This document shows, one piece after another, positions 7,310 through 15,861 of a stretch of DNA of 17,879 nucleotides. Within the stretch, counting starts at the first letter, position 1; every line of letters starts with the position of its first letter. The notes beneath the pieces were generated by a model, which was given only the letters and a program-made list of their open reading frames with translations, ran no database searches and was not told the DNA's origin. The stretch comes from Chthoniobacterales bacterium (GTDB taxonomy: Bacteria > Verrucomicrobiota > Verrucomicrobiia > Chthoniobacterales > UBA10450). A program made the position numbers and the translations under genes. The stretch spans positions 1 to 17,879 of the forward strand of contig JACCZO010000160.1 in the NCBI GenBank assembly GCA_013695925.1, given 5' to 3'.

Positions 7310-9349
7310 TTAGGCGGGAGCGCCGCTCAGTCCGCCGCCAAGCGGTGGGGCGACATCGGGGGCGACGACGACCTGCCTGGGCGGCTTCTCCGGCGCGAGT
7401 TTGCTGCCCGAAGTAGGCGGCGGGCTAGGTGGATTGATCAGACGGCCATGCTCGATCACTTCGCGAATCTGGTTGCCGTCGAGCGTCTCGAATTCGAGCA
7501 GGGCTTTCGCGATCACTTCGAGTTTTTCCCGGTTCTTGACCAGAATCTCTTTCGCCCGCGCGTAGGCGTCGTCGACCAGCTTTCTCACTTCCTGGTCGAT
7601 CTGCTCGGCGGTCGCCTCGCTGTAATCACGGGCCCGGGAAATATCGCGGCCGAGGAAAACGTAATCTTCATGCTCGCCGTATTCGACCATTCCCATCTTT
7701 TCGCTCATGCCCCATTCGCAGACCATCTTGCGCGCGAGTCGCGTCGCCATCTGGATGTCGCCGCGGGCGCCGCTGGTGACGTCGCCGAAAACAATTTCTT
7801 CCGCGACGCGGCCGCCCATACTGACGACGAGGTCGTCAAGCAACTCGTTCCGGCGCTGGGTGTACTTGTCCTCCAATGGCAGCCACATGGTCGAGCCTAA
7901 CGACGGCCCGCGCGGGATGATCGTGACCTTGTGCAGCGGCTCGGTGAACTCCAGCATCTCCAGGAGGAGAGCATGGCCGGCTTCGTGATAGGCGGTGTTG
8001 GTCTTTTCCTTTTCGCTCAAGGCGAGGCTGCGGCGTTCCTTGCCCCAGCGCACCTTGTCGCGCGCTTCCTCTAATTCGGAAAGCGTGATCCCTTTCAATC
8101 CACGACGCGCCGCGAGGAGCGCCGCTTCGTTGATCACGTTGGCCAGCTCGGCGCCGGAATAGCCGGGCGTGCCGCGCGCAACAACTCCCATGTCGACGCC
8201 TTCGGCGAGCTTCACTTTCTTGGAATGGACGCGGAGGATTTCTTCGCGGCCCTTCACGTCGGGCAGGTTGACCGTGATCTGGCGATCGAAACGGCCCGGA
8301 CGCAGCAGCGCGGGGTCGAGCACGTCGGGCCGGTTGGTGGCCGCGATGATGATGACGCCTTCCTGGGTATCGAAACCATCCATCTCGACGAGGAGCGCAT
8401 TGAGCGTCTGCTCACGTTCGTCGTGACCGCCACCGACGCCGTGACCGCGATGACGGCCGACCGCGTCGATTTCATCGATAAAAATAATGCAGGGCGCGGA
8501 CTTCTTGCCCTGTTCAAACATGTCGCGCACCCGGCTCGCGCCGACGCCGACAAACATTTCCACGAAATCGGAGCCGCTGATGGAGAAGAAGGGCACGTCC
8601 GCTTCGCCCGCAATGGCGCGCGCGAGCAAGGTTTTGCCAGTGCCCGGAGGGCCGACGAGCAAGACGCCTTTCGGGATACGGCCGCCGAGTTTCTGAAACT
8701 TCTTAGGATCACGCAGGAACTCGACCAGCTCCTGGACTTCGTCTTTCGCTTCCTCGACGCCGGCGACGTCCTTGAACGTGATCTTGTTCTTGTCCCGGGC
8801 GAGCATGCGGGCTTTTGATTTGCCGAAGTTAAGCGCGCCTTTGCCTGCCATCCGGATCTGTTGCCGAAACAGGAAATAGAGAATGAGGAGGAAAAGCGCA
8901 ATGGGCACAAAGCCGATGACCGCCTGGGCGAGGACGTTCGACTCCGCCCGGATCGCGATGGGCATGCCGGCCTTGTCCAGTTTCTCCTGCAGGTCGGTCG
9001 TAAAATTCAGGTAGATCGTGGTCCGAAACGGAACCATCTGTGCGGGAGTGTTGCCCACACCGGGACGCGAATAGGCGCCGCGAATGGTCTGGGTCGGGCG
9101 GCCTTCCTCGATAACAAGGCGGAGCGGATACTTGGCGTCGCTGACGATCTGTTTATGCTCGAGCAACTCGAGAAAACGATTGTAGGGGACATCCTCCTCG
9201 GCGCCGTAGCCAGTGCCGCCGCGGAACAAAACCGCCAGGCCGATAAGCGCGAAGGCGATTGCAAAAAGGATGACGCCCCGCCAGTTAAAATTCGGGTCGC
9301 CGCCACCACGTTTGTTGTCTTTTTGGGAATTGCGTTCGGGCTGGGCCAT
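7310..9349 (-). CDS. ftsH: ATP-dependent zinc metalloprotease FtsH
   Basis: This 679-residue inner-membrane AAA+ protease has every expected part in order. Transmembrane helix 1 (~25-42), a periplasmic domain and helix 2 (~141-161) are followed by an AAA module with Walker A G-P-P-G-T-G-K-T (233-240), the F-V-E-M-F-V-G-V-G pore loop, Walker B C-I-I-F-I-D-E-I (287-294) and the second region of homology A-T-N-R-P-D-x-L-D-P-A-L-L-R-P-G-R-F-D-R. The M41 protease domain has H-E-A-G-H (455-459) and the third zinc ligand D531 in S-G-A-R-G-D-I-Q-M-A-T. It degrades misassembled membrane proteins and short-lived regulators. The C-terminal ~45 residues are a Pro/Gly-rich tail. No Shine-Dalgarno precedes the ATG. 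It diverges from the ABC transporter gene across 129 bp. Confidence 0.97.
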   Translation of the reverse strand: MAQPERNSQKDNKRGGGDPNFNWRGVILFAIAFALIGLAVLFRGGTGYGAEEDVPYNRFLELLEHKQIVSDAKYPLRLVIEEGRPTQTIRGAYSRPGVGNTPAQMVPFRTTIYLNFTTDLQEKLDKAGMPIAIRAESNVLAQAVIGFVPIALFLLILYFLFRQQIRMAGKGALNFGKSKARMLARDKNKITFKDVAGVEEAKDEVQELVEFLRDPKKFQKLGGRIPKGVLLVGPPGTGKTLLARAIAGEADVPFFSISGSDFVEMFVGVGASRVRDMFEQGKKSAPCIIFIDEIDAVGRHRGHGVGGGHDEREQTLNALLVEMDGFDTQEGVIIIAATNRPDVLDPALLRPGRFDRQITVNLPDVKGREEILRVHSKKVKLAEGVDMGVVARGTPGYSGAELANVINEAALLAARRGLKGITLSELEEARDKVRWGKERRSLALSEKEKTNTAYHEAGHALLLEMLEFTEPLHKVTIIPRGPSLGSTMWLPLEDKYTQRRNELLDDLVVSMGGRVAEEIVFGDVTSGARGDIQMATRLARKMVCEWGMSEKMGMVEYGEHEDYVFLGRDISRARDYSEATAEQIDQEVRKLVDDAYARAKEILVKNREKLEVIAKALLEFETLDGNQIREVIEHGRLINPPSPPPTSGSKLAPEKPPRQVVVAPDVAPPLGGGLSGAPA

Positions 9350-9383
9350 AGGAAATGCTACGCTAGGAAAGGCGCAGGCGCGA

Positions 9384-9412
9384 AAATTACCATGAAGCCT
9401 CTACCATTGCAA
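9384..9412 (-). promoter_or_regulatory. Candidate sigma-70 promoter for ftsH
   Basis: Read on the minus strand, TTGCAA (9412-9407) and TAATTT (9389-9384) are separated by 17 bases and would direct transcription toward ftsH, leaving a leader of about 30 bases before the ATG. The match to the -35/-10 consensus is partial, so this is a suggestion based on spacing and position only. Confidence 0.35.
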
Positions 9413-9478
9413 AAGCAGGACCTTCGCCGTTTCATTGCACCATTCGTCCCCCGGACTTAGCTTGGCCGTTAAGCAGTC

Positions 9479-12400
9479 ATGTCCGAAGAAGAGCCTAGTT
9501 TTGCGGATAAAATCGATCGCGCGGTGCAGCGCGTCACACCGCTAGCCTACCGTTGGCGGTGGCGCGGCCGCCGCTGGATGCGGCGCGCGATGGGCAAGCC
9601 GCGCAGCGTGGCAGAGGGGCCAAACCTCCTCCCCCTTCTCATTCAGGTCCTGGCCAGTTTTTCCAAAGCCGACGGCGTGCTGCTCGAAGAAGAGATCGAT
9701 TCCAGTCTTGGTTTCCTGCGTTACGATTATCCGGAAGCGGTTTACTCGGAGCTGCGGATGCTTTTCCGGCAGGCACTTTACGAGCAGCAGGATCTCTCCG
9801 CGATGGCGCAGAAACTCGCTGCTTCCCTCGGTGCCGATCGCAAGATCATGCTCGGCGTCCAGCTTTATGATCTGATTTCCCAGGCCGGGCTAAAACAGGA
9901 TCAAGTCGTCGCCTTCTATTCCTTTATGTCGCAGCTGGGGATGGCGGCCCAGGCGATCGACATCGTTTACCAACTCAATGCCTCGGAGGATTCCGACCAG
10001 CAGGTCTACCAGCGGGGCGCGTCGCCGCTCGAGGCGATTTCGTTTGGCGCGAACGGCGAGGCCGATATCACGATCAAAAGCCTGAGCGGCACCGATCGGC
10101 TTCTCGCCTTTCGTTATCACGACCTCATCCTGCTCAAGAACTACAGTTCGCAGGCTGTTTCGGTCCGTGGCCGGCCGCTGGCGCGCGGAGGATTTTGCCG
10201 AATTTATCCCGGGCAACGGATCCTGATCGGCGACTACGTTCTCTCCTTCCAGGACTTGGCGACCTATTTCAACGCCAAGAAAAACGTTTCGCTCCCGCAG
10301 ATTTTCGTGCGGGTGAATCGGGATGCGGATGAGGTGGAACTGGAGCGTTCGCGAAGTCGCGAAAGTTCACTCGAGGTCACCTTCGGTCTCAAGGTGCAGG
10401 TGAAAGCCCTGCGCGACGTGCGCGCGAAACTAAACGGCGTCCGGCTCAAGGCCAACACACTGGTCGAGGCCTCACTCGAGGACCGGATCGTTTTTTACAA
10501 CGACACCGAGATGGACCTATTCGATCTGCGGCGCCGGGCGCGCGCGCTAGGTGGGCGTTTCCAGCTCAAGGCCTCGAAATCGGAGTACCTCGTCTCGAAT
10601 AACCCGAGCCTGCTCGAGGAGGACGACATCCTTCTGTCACCCGGCACGGCGGGCGACGTTCTCCTCAAAATTTCCTGCGACTACGACAAACGCATCGGAG
10701 TGCTTGAAGTGCTGGAAGCCGACCGGCCGATCATGGTCGGCGACGTCGCCGTCCGCACGACCGCTCCCCTAACCGACGGCGACACCATCCGGATCGATGT
10801 CGGGCAGTTCCTGCGCTGCGATTTTTCCGAGCGCATCATCGAGGAAGAACGCAACATCATTCGCAGCCTCGAGGTGGTGGATGTCAACCATCGCTTCAGC
10901 AACAGCGACGTCGCTCTCGAAGGCATCAGCTTCGCGCTTAATCGCGGTGAAATGGTCTGCGTGATGGGCGCGAGCGGCTCGGGCAAAAGCACCCTCATGC
11001 GCGTTCTGGGCGGTCAACTGCAGCCGACCCGCGGCGAGGTCCTGCTCAATGGCCAGCCGCTTTACGATAACCTCGAAGCCCTCAAACGTTACGTCAGCTA
11101 CATCCCGCAGGACGACGCCTTCGATGAGCATCTGACGATCGGCGAAAATCTCCAATTCGCCGCCGCCATTCGCTCTCCGCACCTTTCGCGACGCGATCGC
11201 ACCCGGCGACTGGAAGGCAAACTGATCGAACTCGGCCTGAGCGAACGGCGCGATAGCATCGTCGGCAGCCCGGTCAAGAAGACGCTCAGCGGCGGCGAGC
11301 GCAAACGGCTCAATATCGGACTCGATATGATCGGGTCCGCCGACGTTTACCTCTTTGACGAGCCGACATCGGGTCTGTCGTCCAAAGATTCCGAACACGT
11401 GATCGAGATCATCCGCGGGATGGCGCACAACAAGATCATCGTCGTCACCATTCACCAGCCGAGCTCGAAAATTTTTCAGATGTTTCACAAGGCGATCCTG
11501 CTCGACAAAGGTGGGCGCCTCGTCTTTTTCGGCACGCCGACCGACATGCTGCGCTACTTCGCGGAAGCGGAACATCAGCATCAATTCGGGGCCGATCTCG
11601 GGGCCTGCGCGGCCTGCGGCACGACCCGGCCGGAATTTATTTTCGACGTCCTGGAAACGCCGCTCCGCGACCTGAGCGGCGACATCATTTACGAAGAAAA
11701 TAATCGCGGACAGCTCATGCCGGCGCGCCGTTACTCGCCGGAGTTCTGGCGCGACAAATATGAGGCGTTTCGCCTCATCCAGGACGTCAAACAAGTGCCG
11801 CTGCGCCGGGATCCGGTCCTGCCTTTGCCGCCGGAGCCGCCGCGCAGAGTGCGCGAGCCGATTCGCTGGCACGACGAGTGGACCCAGCTCCGCACGCTCC
11901 TGCGGCGCGCCTTCACGAGCAAATTGCGCAACCGCGCCAACCTCGTCATTACGATCGGCGTCGCCCCACTGCTCGCCATTCTGATTGCCACCATCCTGCG
12001 CTATTCCGACAGCGGCAGTTACGATTTCGCCTCGGCTTATCACATCCCGACCTATCTCTTTCTCACCTTGATCGTCGCGATGTTCCTTGGCCTAACGAAT
12101 AGCGCGGATGACATCATTCGCGACCGCGCCGTCCTGCAGCGGGAACGAAACCTGAACGTGCGCCTGACCTATTACGTCTTCGCCAAGACGATCTCGTTAG
12201 GCGTATTCGCCCTCGTGCAGACGATTCTCTTCGTTTTGATCGGGAATTACCTGCTCGAGATCCGCGGCATGTTCTGGTCCTACCTCGCGATCGTTTTCAT
12301 AACCGCGATGAGCGGGGTGTCGTTAGGCCTGGTCATCTCCTCGCTCGTGGCGGATCCGAAAACTGCCGCCAACATCGTTCCGCTCGTTCTTATCCCGCAG

Positions 12401-13123
12401 ATCATCATGGGTGGCGCGATGATCAAGTACGAGGACATGAACCGGAACCTGGGACTGGTTTACACCTTCTCCCGCTGGTTCAGCGAGCATCCGAACAGCG
12501 ACGAGACGACCAAAATGGACAGCCGCCTCCAGGTGCCGTTTATCTGTGAATTTGTCGCCATGCGCTGGTCTTACGAAGAGCTGGTGGTGGCGCAGGGGAA
12601 ACTCAATCCGCTTACGGAACGCCAGGAGAATGCGCAGAAGCAGATCGACGCCATCGTCGCCCGCCATGAGTCTCAGCCTGGCGACCCCAAGCGGCTCGAC
12701 GATTTGAAAGAAACTCTCGCCGTTCTCTCCGGCCTGGAAGCACGCTCCGCCCGCGAACTGAAACAGTATCTGGCGGTGATCGATCGTGTTTTGAAAGGGA
12801 AAGCGTCTTTTTACCGCGCGGCCTTCCGGGACGCGACCGGCCCGGTCACGGCCGAACAACTTTACGTAAACCAAAAAATTTCGGACCTGATCGCGAACGC
12901 CGAGATGGAGCAGAACGATTACCGGCGGGGCGGAAAACCGAACGTGTTTTTTGGCGTGCAGAAACGTTACTTTGGCGCGGCCAAGCCCGGGACTCCGCCG
13001 GGCAGCTTTCTGACGGTCAGCGTCTTCGCTTTCAATACCGCCATCCTCGTCGGCTCGAGTCTCCTCCTGCTCTGGTTCCTCCACTGGATCTTGCGCCGGC
13101 AGTTGGTCGTGCGAAGAAGTTAA
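9479..13123 (+). CDS. TerB/FHA-like/ABCG-type ABC transporter fusion
   Basis: A single 1214-residue chain combines several modules. Residues ~48-165 form an all-helical acidic region resembling TerB/DjlA-N domains (L-A-S-F-S-K-A-D-G-V-L-L-E-E-E-I). Residues ~180-450 are beta-rich; one part (220-256, N-Y-S-S-Q-A-V-S-V-R-G-R-P-L ... I-L-I-G-D-Y-V-L-S-F) looks like a degenerate FHA domain and a second copy may follow. The ABC ATPase has Walker A G-A-S-G-S-G-K-S-T (497-505), signature L-S-G-G-E-R-K-R (603-610), Walker B V-Y-L-F-D-E-P (623-629) and an ABCG-style T-I-H-Q-P-S-S switch (H659). A C-x-x-C pair (C710, C713) precedes an ABC2 membrane domain with about six helices (~820-980 and ~1180-1205) and a ~200-residue loop before the last helix. 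The catalytic residues are intact. The substrate is unknown; a lipid-type cargo would fit ABCG relatives. Confidence 0.93.
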   Translation: MSEEEPSFADKIDRAVQRVTPLAYRWRWRGRRWMRRAMGKPRSVAEGPNLLPLLIQVLASFSKADGVLLEEEIDSSLGFLRYDYPEAVYSELRMLFRQALYEQQDLSAMAQKLAASLGADRKIMLGVQLYDLISQAGLKQDQVVAFYSFMSQLGMAAQAIDIVYQLNASEDSDQQVYQRGASPLEAISFGANGEADITIKSLSGTDRLLAFRYHDLILLKNYSSQAVSVRGRPLARGGFCRIYPGQRILIGDYVLSFQDLATYFNAKKNVSLPQIFVRVNRDADEVELERSRSRESSLEVTFGLKVQVKALRDVRAKLNGVRLKANTLVEASLEDRIVFYNDTEMDLFDLRRRARALGGRFQLKASKSEYLVSNNPSLLEEDDILLSPGTAGDVLLKISCDYDKRIGVLEVLEADRPIMVGDVAVRTTAPLTDGDTIRIDVGQFLRCDFSERIIEEERNIIRSLEVVDVNHRFSNSDVALEGISFALNRGEMVCVMGASGSGKSTLMRVLGGQLQPTRGEVLLNGQPLYDNLEALKRYVSYIPQDDAFDEHLTIGENLQFAAAIRSPHLSRRDRTRRLEGKLIELGLSERRDSIVGSPVKKTLSGGERKRLNIGLDMIGSADVYLFDEPTSGLSSKDSEHVIEIIRGMAHNKIIVVTIHQPSSKIFQMFHKAILLDKGGRLVFFGTPTDMLRYFAEAEHQHQFGADLGACAACGTTRPEFIFDVLETPLRDLSGDIIYEENNRGQLMPARRYSPEFWRDKYEAFRLIQDVKQVPLRRDPVLPLPPEPPRRVREPIRWHDEWTQLRTLLRRAFTSKLRNRANLVITIGVAPLLAILIATILRYSDSGSYDFASAYHIPTYLFLTLIVAMFLGLTNSADDIIRDRAVLQRERNLNVRLTYYVFAKTISLGVFALVQTILFVLIGNYLLEIRGMFWSYLAIVFITAMSGVSLGLVISSLVADPKTAANIVPLVLIPQIIMGGAMIKYEDMNRNLGLVYTFSRWFSEHPNSDETTKMDSRLQVPFICEFVAMRWSYEELVVAQGKLNPLTERQENAQKQIDAIVARHESQPGDPKRLDDLKETLAVLSGLEARSARELKQYLAVIDRVLKGKASFYRAAFRDATGPVTAEQLYVNQKISDLIANAEMEQNDYRRGGKPNVFFGVQKRYFGAAKPGTPPGSFLTVSVFAFNTAILVGSSLLLLWFLHWILRRQLVVRRS

Positions 13124-13141
13124 GGTAGCGCACGCTACCTT
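13122..13141. repeat. Perfect 20-bp palindrome on the stop of the ABC gene
   Basis: Arms AAGGTAGCG (13122-13130) and CGCTACCTT (13133-13141) flank CA. The palindrome begins inside the TAA stop (13121-13123) of the transporter gene. No T run follows on the plus strand, so it is not a standard intrinsic terminator. Its GTAGCGC head is the same as that of the REP doublet at 17416, and it may be a collapsed relative of that element. Confidence 0.65.
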
Positions 13142-13204
13142 GGGCCGGATCATCCCGGTCAACGACCGTCAATGATTCGCGCCTATCTATTAAAACCCGA
13201 AGCA

Positions 13205-14335
13205 ATGAAAAAACAAAACACTAAAACCCGCCTCATCGTGGCTGCGAGCGAGAGCGATGCGGACATGCTTTACGCGACGCGCTTCTTCGCCCCCGATCCT
13301 TTTATTTTTCTCGAGCAAAACGGGAAGCGCACGCTGGTCTTGAGCGATCTCGAGATCGACCGTGGACGAAAACAGGCGGAAGCGGACGAGTTTTTGCCCT
13401 ACAGCACTTTTGAAAAAGAAGTGCAGGGCAACAGCACCAAGACGCCTCCCTACGAGAAGGTCCTGGCGCATTTCCTCACCAAAAAAAAGGTGCGCTCGGC
13501 CGCCGTGCCGGCGAATTTTCCCCTTGGTTACGCGCGCGAGTTGGAGTCGAAAAAAATCCGACTCCAGCCGAGTAACGGGCTTTTCTGGCCGGCGCGCGAG
13601 GCTAAGTCCGAACCGGAGCTGCGGCTGATGCGCAAGGCGCTCGAGATCACCGAGGCCGGAATGGCGCGCGGAATCGCCGTGCTCAAACGCTCGAAGCCCG
13701 GCAAGGGACAAAAGCTGGAGTGGTCGGGCAAAGTCCTGACCTCGGAGCTGCTTCGGGCCGAGATCGACACCGCGGTCCTGCGCGCCGGCGGCCTGCCCGC
13801 GAACACGATCGTGGCGGGAGGCGACCAGGCCTGCGATCCGCATGAGCGCGGCCACGGTCCCTTGCAAGCGAACAGCCTTATCATTCTCGATATTTTCCCG
13901 CGCTCCGCGGCGAGCGGATATTACGGCGACCTCACGCGGACAGTCGTGCGCGGCCGCGCCAGCGATGCGCAGCGCAAGCTCTGGGAGACGGTGAATGCCG
14001 GTCAGGCGCTCGCGCTGAAAAAAATGAAGCCGGGGGTCGATGGCCTCAAGCTGCACAAAGAAGTCCAGCAATTTTTCACCGACCAAGGTTACCCGACCGA
14101 GCTTCGCGATGGCCGCCAGACGGGATTTTTCCACGGCACTGGCCACGGGCTCGGCTTGGAAATCCACGAGCACCCGCGGTTTCAAAAGACGGTGTTCAAG
14201 GCGGGGCAGGTGCTGACCGTTGAGCCCGGACTTTACTATCCGGGGCTGGGCGGAGTGCGAACCGAAGACGTGGTCGCGCTCACGAAGCGCGGCATCCGCA
14301 TGCTCTCGCGCTTCGGGAATCGCCTCGATATCTAA
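13205..14335 (+). CDS. M24-family metallopeptidase (Xaa-Pro aminopeptidase-like)
   Basis: From the ATG at 13205 the protein has 376 residues. An N-terminal creatinase-like domain (~1-130) precedes the pita-bread M24 domain. The five dinuclear metal ligands are all present: D229 (I-I-L-D-I-F-P-R), D242 (Y-G-D-L-T-R-T), H313 (G-T-G-H-G-L-G), E340 (L-T-V-E-P-G-L-Y) and E354 (V-R-T-E-D-V-V). It should therefore be an active cytoplasmic dipeptidase or aminopeptidase that removes N-terminal residues, often before proline. An in-frame ATG at 13172 would add 11 residues; I prefer 13205 because M-K-K-Q-N-T-K is a better start before the first strand (T-R-L-I-V-A-A-S). Neither start has a good ribosome-binding site. 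It lies 81 bp after the transporter gene with the palindrome between them. Confidence 0.93.
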   Translation: MKKQNTKTRLIVAASESDADMLYATRFFAPDPFIFLEQNGKRTLVLSDLEIDRGRKQAEADEFLPYSTFEKEVQGNSTKTPPYEKVLAHFLTKKKVRSAAVPANFPLGYARELESKKIRLQPSNGLFWPAREAKSEPELRLMRKALEITEAGMARGIAVLKRSKPGKGQKLEWSGKVLTSELLRAEIDTAVLRAGGLPANTIVAGGDQACDPHERGHGPLQANSLIILDIFPRSAASGYYGDLTRTVVRGRASDAQRKLWETVNAGQALALKKMKPGVDGLKLHKEVQQFFTDQGYPTELRDGRQTGFFHGTGHGLGLEIHEHPRFQKTVFKAGQVLTVEPGLYYPGLGGVRTEDVVALTKRGIRMLSRFGNRLDI

Positions 14336-14354
14336 CCCGGCCGGTTTCGCGGCT

Positions 14355-14402
14355 GCAGCCCAGGGCTGCGTTATGGATTTCGCGTGAAATGAACATTTCG
14401 CG
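14355..14402. repeat. Pair of inverted repeats downstream of the M24 peptidase gene
   Basis: GCAGCCC (14355-14361) and GGGCTGC (14363-14369) are perfect arms around a single A. A second imperfect hairpin follows at 14381-14402 (CGCG-TG-AAATG against CATTTCGCG). Neither is followed by a T run. They fill the 108-bp gap before the zinc peptidase gene and may be REP-like or act as weak transcription or mRNA-end structures. Confidence 0.45.
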
Positions 14403-14443
14403 GCTCCAGGCGTCTAAAACGAGGACTCATTTTACCCATCTAC

Positions 14444-15154
14444 ATGGACCCAACTTACGGTTATGGTGGCGGGATGCTTTTCTCGTCTAATTATTTGATC
14501 CTCGTCGGGATCCCACTGCTCATCGCGCTCTGGGCGCAATTCCGCGTCAGCGGCGCGTTTAAGAAATGGGGAGCCGTCCGGGCCTCGTCCAACATCACGG
14601 GCGCGGAAGCGGCGCGCGAGATTTTGCTGGCGGCCAACATTCGCGACGTGGAGGTCGCGGAGATCAACGATTACCTGGGCGATCATTACGACCCGACCAA
14701 GAAGCGGCTTTGCCTGTCGAGCAACGTCTACAACACGCCTTCCGTCGCCGCCCTCGGTATTGCGGCGCATGAAACCGGTCACGCCATTCAGCATGCGAAG
14801 GCCTACGCCCCCTTGAAGGCTCGCATGGCAATCGTCCCGGTGACCTCGATCGCCTCGCGCATTCTGCCTTTTGCGATTTTCGGTGGGCTGATTTTTCACA
14901 TTACCGGTCTGATCACGATCGGCATTTATTGCTACCTGGCGCTGCTCGTTTTCCAACTCATCACCCTGCCGGTCGAGTTCGACGCCTCCCGTCGGGCCAA
15001 GATTATCCTCGGGCAAATGGGCATCATCCAGCCCGGCGAGGAAGCGGTCGGGGTGAGCAAAGTCTTGAATGCGGCGGCCTGGACCTACGTGGCCGCCTTC
15101 ATCGCGACGCTCGGCAACCTCCTCTGGCTTCTCTCGGTGCGCGACCGTCGCTAA
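14444..15154 (+). CDS. Membrane-bound neutral zinc metallopeptidase, YugP family
   Basis: This 236-residue protein matches the YugP/Zn_peptidase_2 (PF04298-type) family. It has a first membrane helix at ~17-33, a soluble stretch with Y-D-P-x-x-K-x-L-x-L-S-x-x-V-Y, the zinc motif H-E-T-G-H at 109-113 in G-I-A-A-H-E-T-G-H-A-I-Q-H, two further helices (~136-155, ~158-175), the third ligand E178 in L-P-V-E-F-D-A-S-x-R-A, and a last helix (~213-232). Length is normal and the catalytic residues are intact. The family is thought to cut membrane or membrane-near proteins; its physiological substrates are poorly known. It lies 97 bp upstream of the ECF sigma gene, so it could share its transcript or be part of the same membrane-stress response, but that is only proximity. 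Confidence 0.95.
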   Translation: MDPTYGYGGGMLFSSNYLILVGIPLLIALWAQFRVSGAFKKWGAVRASSNITGAEAAREILLAANIRDVEVAEINDYLGDHYDPTKKRLCLSSNVYNTPSVAALGIAAHETGHAIQHAKAYAPLKARMAIVPVTSIASRILPFAIFGGLIFHITGLITIGIYCYLALLVFQLITLPVEFDASRRAKIILGQMGIIQPGEEAVGVSKVLNAAAWTYVAAFIATLGNLLWLLSVRDRR

Positions 15155-15250
15155 AGGATGACGCCTGCTGTCGCGCTACCCGCCCCCCGTCGCCTAACCG
15201 ATTTGCTATCGTCGGGAGCGCCTGCGCGTGCTAAACGTAGCCGGGAGCCG

Positions 15251-15847
15251 ATGGATCAACCGCGAACCGACGAAGATCAGCCGCTCGTCGCACGTGCCCA
15301 GGCGGGTGATGCCACCGCTTTCGACGATCTGGTGGTGAAATATTCCCCCCGCCTCTACGGCCTCGTCTACAACATGACCTCAAACCACGAGGACACGAAC
15401 GACATGCTGCAGGATGTCTTCGCCAAGGCCTACCGCGCGATCAAGGGCTTCCGCGGCAAATCGTCTTTTTATACCTGGATCCACACGATTGCGGTCAACA
15501 TGACGCTCAATTTCCTGAAGAAGCGCGGCCGCCGCTATCACCTCAGCCTCGACGACGTCGACGCCAGCATCCAGAACGACAGAGAATTTATTGAACTCAC
15601 TTCGACGAGCAGCCCGGTCCGGGAAGCGGACCTCGGCGAGCTCCAGCGAAGATTGAACGAGGCGATGATGAAGCTGTCTGATGAACACAGGGCCGTCGTG
15701 ACCATGTTTCATATCCAGGGAATGCCACACGCAGAGATCAGTAAAATCCTTGGCGTTTCCGAGGGAACAGTGCGATCAAGGCTCTTCTACGCGAATCGCC
15801 AACTGCAAAATTACCTGGACGAATTCCGAAAAAACCCTGTTGGTTAG
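15251..15847 (+). CDS. ECF-type RNA polymerase sigma factor
   Basis: From the ATG at 15251 this is a 198-residue group IV sigma factor. Region 2 spans F-D-D-L-V-V-K-Y-S-P-R-L-Y ... N-D-M-L-Q-D-V-F-A-K-A-Y ... F-Y-T-W-I-H-T-I-A-V-N, containing the -10 recognition and core-binding helices. Region 4 is L-S-D-E-H-R-A-V-V-T-M-F-H-I-Q-G-M-P-H-A-E-I-S-K-I-L-G-V-S-E-G-T-V-R-S-R-L-F-Y-A-N-R, a helix-turn-helix for the -35 element. The frame is open upstream to an ATG at 15158, but that part is Pro/Arg/Ala-rich and unlike the family, so I start at M-D-Q-P-R-T-D-E, preceded by GGGAG at a short spacing. It is the first gene of an operon with the membrane protein 14 bp downstream and the HtrA-like gene after it. 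Confidence 0.95.
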   Translation: MDQPRTDEDQPLVARAQAGDATAFDDLVVKYSPRLYGLVYNMTSNHEDTNDMLQDVFAKAYRAIKGFRGKSSFYTWIHTIAVNMTLNFLKKRGRRYHLSLDDVDASIQNDREFIELTSTSSPVREADLGELQRRLNEAMMKLSDEHRAVVTMFHIQGMPHAEISKILGVSEGTVRSRLFYANRQLQNYLDEFRKNPVG

Positions 15848-15861
15848 AACTCGCAGCACGC

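Noticed and set aside
9437..9465. TTGCAC ... TAGCTT as a plus-strand promoter for the transporter gene
   Set aside because: Spacing of 17 is right, but the -10 match is poor and the opposing ftsH promoter candidate is better placed; not strong enough to list.
10769..12043. Long open minus-strand frame (~424 codons) inside the ABC transporter gene
   Set aside because: It lies entirely antisense to the ATPase domain with all its motifs intact on the plus strand; such frames are common in GC-rich DNA and this one shows no recognisable domain.
15196..15213. AACC ... CGTC pair upstream of the sigma gene as an autoregulatory ECF promoter
   Set aside because: The spacing is only 10 bases, too short for an ECF -35/-10 pair (about 16 expected).
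15158..15250. Upstream extension of the ECF sigma factor to an ATG at 15158
   Set aside because: The added 31 residues are Pro/Arg/Ala-rich and absent from the family, and the ATG at 15251 matches the normal start of the domain.
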